Shown: one piece after another, positions 60,850-64,000 of the stretch
Position numbering within the stretch: the stretch's first letter is position 1
Layout: each line of letters starts with the position of its first letter
Assembly (NCBI GenBank): GCA_016793095.1
Contig: JAEUJQ010000006.1
Coordinates: 62,001-126,000, forward strand
Length of the DNA stretch: 64,000 bases
Source of the DNA: Myxococcaceae bacterium
Lineage (GTDB): Bacteria > Myxococcota > Myxococcia > Myxococcales > Myxococcaceae
Direction: 5' to 3'
Position numbers and translations under genes: made by a program
The notes under the pieces: model-generated
The model's database searches: none
The model's input: only the letters and a program-made list of their open reading frames with translations
Told to the model about the DNA's origin: nothing

Positions 60850-60895
60850 GCGAGTCCTGCAGAACGGTGGCCCAGCCAACATTCTGCAGGACTCA
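60850..60895. repeat. Palindromic element, copy 3
   Basis: A diverged copy with perfect 13-base arms, GAGTCCTGCAGAA (60852-60864) and TTCTGCAGGACTC (60882-60894), around a 17-base loop that differs from the other copies. Located 14 bases after the AbiEi-like gene and before the convergent ybeY. Confidence 0.85.
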
Positions 60896-60975
60896 TGGTC
60901 CCGGGGCCGGCGACGCCGAGGGACGACGAAACGGGCGACGAGGGGTGACTGATGAGGCCGGCGACGGGTGGACCG

Positions 60976-61437
60976 TCAGAGCTCGTCCGAGCGACTCAGC
61001 ATCGACGGGCGCTTGAGGAGCTGCTTCTCGAGCGCCTCCATCTCGCGCGCCGCGGCCTTCGTGTGGTGATCGTGCCCCAGCAGGTGCAAGAGCCCGTGCG
61101 CGAGGTAGAGGTCGAGCTCGTCTGACAGCGTCGAGCCGAAGTCCTTCGCGGCGCGGCGCGCGGTGTCGATCGAGATCACGACGTCGCCGAGCGGGCGGCG
61201 GCCCGGCCCCGGCATGTCACCAGCCGGGAACGAGAGCACGTCGGTGGCCTTGTTCTTCTTGCGCCACAGGGCGTTCAGCTCGCGGATCTCGTCATCGCTG
61301 ACGAGGCTCAGGGACAGCTCGACGTTGGTGAGCTTCAGCGTGCGGAAGAAGCGCCCCGCGAGGCGCACCAGGCGATCGCCCTGCGCGTCGGCGCCACGAC
61401 CACCACGGGAAGAATCGAGCCAGACCTTGTTGGGCAC
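60976..61437 (-). CDS. ybeY: Endoribonuclease YbeY
   Basis: A 153-residue YbeY: zinc-dependent RNase needed for 16S rRNA 3'-end maturation and ribosome quality control. The zinc ligands H114, H118 and H124 lie in AHGLLHLLGHDHH, and KNKATDVLSFPAG precedes them as in the family. Numbering matches the usual size. The gene lies downstream of the 7TM-HD phosphohydrolase gene and an intervening lipoprotein gene on the same strand, a variation of the pgpH-ybeY order of many bacteria. Confidence 0.96.
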   Translation of the reverse strand: MPNKVWLDSSRGGRGADAQGDRLVRLAGRFFRTLKLTNVELSLSLVSDDEIRELNALWRKKNKATDVLSFPAGDMPGPGRRPLGDVVISIDTARRAAKDFGSTLSDELDLYLAHGLLHLLGHDHHTKAAAREMEALEKQLLKRPSMLSRSDEL

Positions 61438-61447
61438 GGGCGAGCTT

Positions 61448-62020
61448 CTACTTCGTGACGGCGATGGAGACGCGGGTGTTGTTGGGCGCAGGGCTGCTCG
61501 GGGTCGGACGAAGCGACGCGTCGAGCTGGAAGGTGAAGCGCAGCTGGGCTCCGCCGCTCGACGTCGCGAGCCTGCCGGTCACCTCGTTCGCGCGGAAGCT
61601 GAACATGTGCGGGTCGATCATCTGCGCCTTGGACGCCGCGAAGCTGTTGCCCGCTGGAGCGTCATTCACCAGCAGCTCGGCGTGCAGCAGGTCGTCCGTC
61701 CACGAGTACGCCTTGCCCGGCTCGGGCTCGAGCGGAAAGCGCAGGACGAGGTTCACCTCGGGGTTCCGGTCGCGGGTGTTCCCGGTGATGGTGACGGTGG
61801 TGTTGTTCGGCCCGCCGCGCGCGAAGACGGCCGTCACCTCGCAGGGGAACGCGCCGGTCGCCGCGCCGACGAGGCTCGCCTGGCAGAAGAGGTTCTGGCC
61901 GAGAGAGCCCGCGTCTGTCGGCGTCATCGAGCCGGTGCCGCCGTCACCGCCGGAGCTCGAGGGCCCGCAGCCGGTGAGCCCGAGGCCGAGCGTGACCAGC
62001 GCCGCGCCCCAGGCCTTCAC
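61448..62020 (-). CDS. Lipoprotein, unknown function
   Basis: A 190-residue lipoprotein with leader ALVTLGLGLTGC and a lipobox at LTGC, then a Gly/Ser linker. The mature part is a soluble beta-rich domain with two cysteines (NLFCQASL, FPCEVTAVF) that may pair. The GTG start overlaps the stop of the 7TM-HD gene (GTGA), so it is coupled to it. It is followed by ybeY after 10 bases. No known domain. Confidence 0.76.
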   Translation of the reverse strand: MKAWGAALVTLGLGLTGCGPSSSGGDGGTGSMTPTDAGSLGQNLFCQASLVGAATGAFPCEVTAVFARGGPNNTTVTITGNTRDRNPEVNLVLRFPLEPEPGKAYSWTDDLLHAELLVNDAPAGNSFAASKAQMIDPHMFSFRANEVTGRLATSSGGAQLRFTFQLDASLRPTPSSPAPNNTRVSIAVTK

Positions 62021-64000
62021 GCTCCCGCCTTCTTCGAATCGACGTCAGCGTCGCTCTTCACCACCACGAGGCCGGGGCCCTGCGGCCGGAGCGCGCCGGG
62101 CGGGTACTCGGGTCGCGCGTGGTAGATGCCGTCGAGCGTGCGCACCATCGAGTCCGCGATGAGGGCGAGATCCTTCAACGTGAGATCACACTCGTCGAGC
62201 TGCCCCTCGCTCGAGATGTGGTTGATCATCTTCTGGACCTGCGCCTTGAGCTTGTCCGTCGTCGGCTCGGCGATGCTGCGACACGAGGCCTCGACCGCGT
62301 CGGCGATCATGCAGAGCGCGGCCTCGCGGAACTGGGGGCGCGGGCCGGGGTAGCGGTAGATCGACTCGTCGATGGAGGGAGCGTTCTCCTTGCCGTCGAG
62401 CTCGCGCTGCGCCTTGTGGAAGAAGTAGCCGACCAGCCTGGTGCCGTGGTGCTGGGGAATCGCGTCGGCGACGCGCCGGGGCAGCTTGTACTGCCGCGCC
62501 ATCTCGAGGCCCTCGGTGACGTGGCGCTTGATGATGACCGCGCTCATCTGCGGGGCGAGCCCGTCGTGCGCGTTCGAGCCCTTCTGGTTCTCGCCGAAGA
62601 AGCCCGGGTTCCGGCCCTTGCCGATGTCGTGGTAGTAGGCGCAGCTGCGCGCGAGCAGCGGGTTGGCGCCGATCGACTCGGCGGCGGCCTCGACCAGCGA
62701 GCCCATGATGATGCTGTGGTGGTAGGTGCCGGGCGCCTGCAGCACGAGCTCCTTGAGGGCCGGGTGGTTCAGGTTGGCCAGTTCGAGCAGCTTCAGATCC
62801 GACGCGTAGCCGAACCCCACCTCGGCGACGGGCGTGAGCGTCAAGACGAGCATCGGCGCCGCGACGGCCGCCGACACCACCGAGAGCAGCGCCGCCCACA
62901 CGCTCTCGGCCCCCAGCCCGCGCCCGGCCGCCAGGTTCATGAAGATCACCATGCCCACCCCGGCCAGCCCGGCGAAGGCGCCCGCGCGGAACAACCCGGC
63001 GCGATCGCGAACGTGCGACATGCGATCCGACGCGACCAGCGAGGTGACGAGCGTGAAGAGGAACGTCGCCAGCGAGTTGCTCAGCATGATGCCGGCCAGC
63101 GCGGCGAAGCAGATCGCGAAGTAGAGCGAGGCCTCTTCGGACAGCACGAACCGCACCAGCATCGCCCCGGCAGCGACGGGGAAGGCGAGGTGCAGGGCCT
63201 CGAGCGGCACGCCGGGGTACTTGTCGTGCAGGGCGTCGCAGACCAGCAGCCACAGCTGCAGCAGCCCCAGCAGGCCGATCGCCGACAAGCCCATGAAGAG
63301 GGCGTCGCGGCGGGACGGAGCGAAGCGGCGCAGCGCGGCCTGGAAGAAGAGCCACGTGCCGGCGAGCAGCAGGGCCACCATGCCGGCGCCGCCGATCTGC
63401 AGCTGCACGCGATCGAACTCGCTCATCTGCTCTCGCAGGCCCTTCAGCAGGAGCAGGTGGGTCTCGTTGACGAGCTCTCCATCGGCGATGACGCGCTGGC
63501 CCTTCTTCACCTGGACCACCACGGGCTTCACCGCCAGCGCGGCGGCTTCCCGGCGGGCCTCGGTCTCAGCGGCGTTGATCGACAGGTTCGATCGCAGCTG
63601 TTTCTTCGCCACGCGCAGCACCGCGCGGCGCACCAGCGGCGGCGACTCGGGCAGCAGGTTGCCGGGCACGGAGGCGAAGCGATCGAGCTCGGCCGACGCC
63701 TCGCGCACGTCCATCACCTGCGGCAGGGCCGTCACCAACAGCTCGCTCTCGCTGCGGCCGCCGAGGATTCGAACGGTGATGCCGTTGGCGTCCACCCGGG
63801 ACAGCTCGTCGCGCGAGGGCACCACCTTGCTGCGGAACGCGATCTCGAGCAACCCCAGCGCCGCCTGCTCGATCTCGGGCGTGAAGCGGGCCTGCACGAG
63901 GGCCTCGAAGTCCTCGTCCTCGGAGAGGGGCGCGTGATCTTCGAAGCGACGCCGGGCCTCGCGCAGCGCGCCGCTGAGCTCGGCCTCGAGCTGCTCCTTC
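62017..64000 (-). CDS. 7TM-HD phosphohydrolase (PgpH-like), 5' end outside window
   Basis: The visible 660 residues are the C-terminal part of a 7TMR-HD family protein; the frame stays open to the window edge, so the gene is partial. An extracellular 7TMR-HDED part precedes about seven helices, then an HD domain with HHSIIMGSLVEAAA and YYHDIGKGRNPGFFGENQKG (HD at about 62625-62630), followed by a second helical half with HHGT. The family includes c-di-AMP phosphodiesterase PgpH in Firmicutes; the substrate in this group is unknown. It is the first gene of a coupled minus-strand set with a lipoprotein gene and ybeY. Confidence 0.9.
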   Translation of the reverse strand, partial: KEQLEAELSGALREARRRFEDHAPLSEDEDFEALVQARFTPEIEQAALGLLEIAFRSKVVPSRDELSRVDANGITVRILGGRSESELLVTALPQVMDVREASAELDRFASVPGNLLPESPPLVRRAVLRVAKKQLRSNLSINAAETEARREAAALAVKPVVVQVKKGQRVIADGELVNETHLLLLKGLREQMSEFDRVQLQIGGAGMVALLLAGTWLFFQAALRRFAPSRRDALFMGLSAIGLLGLLQLWLLVCDALHDKYPGVPLEALHLAFPVAAGAMLVRFVLSEEASLYFAICFAALAGIMLSNSLATFLFTLVTSLVASDRMSHVRDRAGLFRAGAFAGLAGVGMVIFMNLAAGRGLGAESVWAALLSVVSAAVAAPMLVLTLTPVAEVGFGYASDLKLLELANLNHPALKELVLQAPGTYHHSIIMGSLVEAAAESIGANPLLARSCAYYHDIGKGRNPGFFGENQKGSNAHDGLAPQMSAVIIKRHVTEGLEMARQYKLPRRVADAIPQHHGTRLVGYFFHKAQRELDGKENAPSIDESIYRYPGPRPQFREAALCMIADAVEASCRSIAEPTTDKLKAQVQKMINHISSEGQLDECDLTLKDLALIADSMVRTLDGIYHARPEYPPGALRPQGPGLVVVKSDADVDSKKAGA

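Overview
The window reads as a chromosomal segment of a very high-GC Myxococcota bacterium, probably from the Myxococcales (Cystobacterineae-like). I infer this from the uniformly G/C-ending codons, the many lipoproteins with Gly/Ser/Ala linkers, the PilZ and PATAN/DUF4388 regulators, duplicated PilT ATPases, a CpaF ATPase, and a RecA whose sequence resembles what I recall of the second RecA of Myxococcus. There is no rRNA, tRNA, CRISPR array, transposase or prophage module that I can recognise. The coding strand switches every few genes and intergenic gaps are short.

Layout. 0.1-11.2 kb: GTP-dependent PEP carboxykinase, then envelope genes (a TPR membrane protein, an orphan periplasmic ligand-binding lipoprotein, small lipoproteins, a PEGA-domain membrane protein, a Cys-rich lipoprotein) and a tandem-PilZ protein. 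11.2-13.5 kb: a 21-bp minisatellite, recA, and a short metallo-beta-lactamase-like gene fragment. 13.6-17.5 kb: a tightly coupled six-gene operon (membrane protein, thiolase, a small Zn-ribbon-like protein, a 65-aa protein, a membrane-anchored trypsin-like protease, a rhomboid-like membrane protein). 17.5-22 kb: a PilZ protein and a 1335-aa protein made largely of tandem repeats. 22-28.6 kb: two Cys-rich lipoproteins around a gluzincin peptidase, a cNMP-binding protein and glutamate dehydrogenase. The first of these lipoprotein genes is bracketed by about 95-bp direct repeats that copy the 3' end of the peptidase gene. 28.6-38.4 kb: an XRE regulator with a zinc-binding-like tail, a PAS histidine kinase coupled to a CpaF ATPase, an MFS exporter, an HGSNAT/DUF1624-like membrane protein, glutathione peroxidase and two PilT-family ATPases. 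38.5-45.7 kb: a perfect 108-bp tandem duplication abutting an ABC exporter, an Hpt protein with a minisatellite at its 3' end, a cNMP-DUF1003 protein, and a VIT/VWA protein followed by an ECF-like sigma factor. 45.7-55.1 kb: a TPR protein, an operon holding a papain/C39-like protein, a tandem thioredoxin-fold (GST_N) protein, a UvrD/PcrA helicase and a PATAN response regulator, then a glycosyltransferase. 55.1-64 kb: a UPF0158 protein, a POT peptide transporter with an unusual insert, a GT-C/TPR membrane protein, an AbiEi/DUF559-like gene bracketed by palindromic repeats, YbeY, a lipoprotein, and a 7TM-HD phosphohydrolase that runs off the end.

The most distinctive non-coding theme is duplication around gene ends. 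The 3' ends of the peptidase gene (23.6 kb), hpt (40.9 kb) and the GT-C/TPR gene (59.5 kb) each have extra degraded copies downstream that span the stop codon. A 47-bp hairpin-forming palindrome occurs three times between 59.6 and 60.9 kb. No single complete new defence or biosynthetic system is evident. The best candidates for follow-up are the coupled 13.6-17.5 kb operon, the repeat-bracketed lipoprotein cassette and the palindromic element family.
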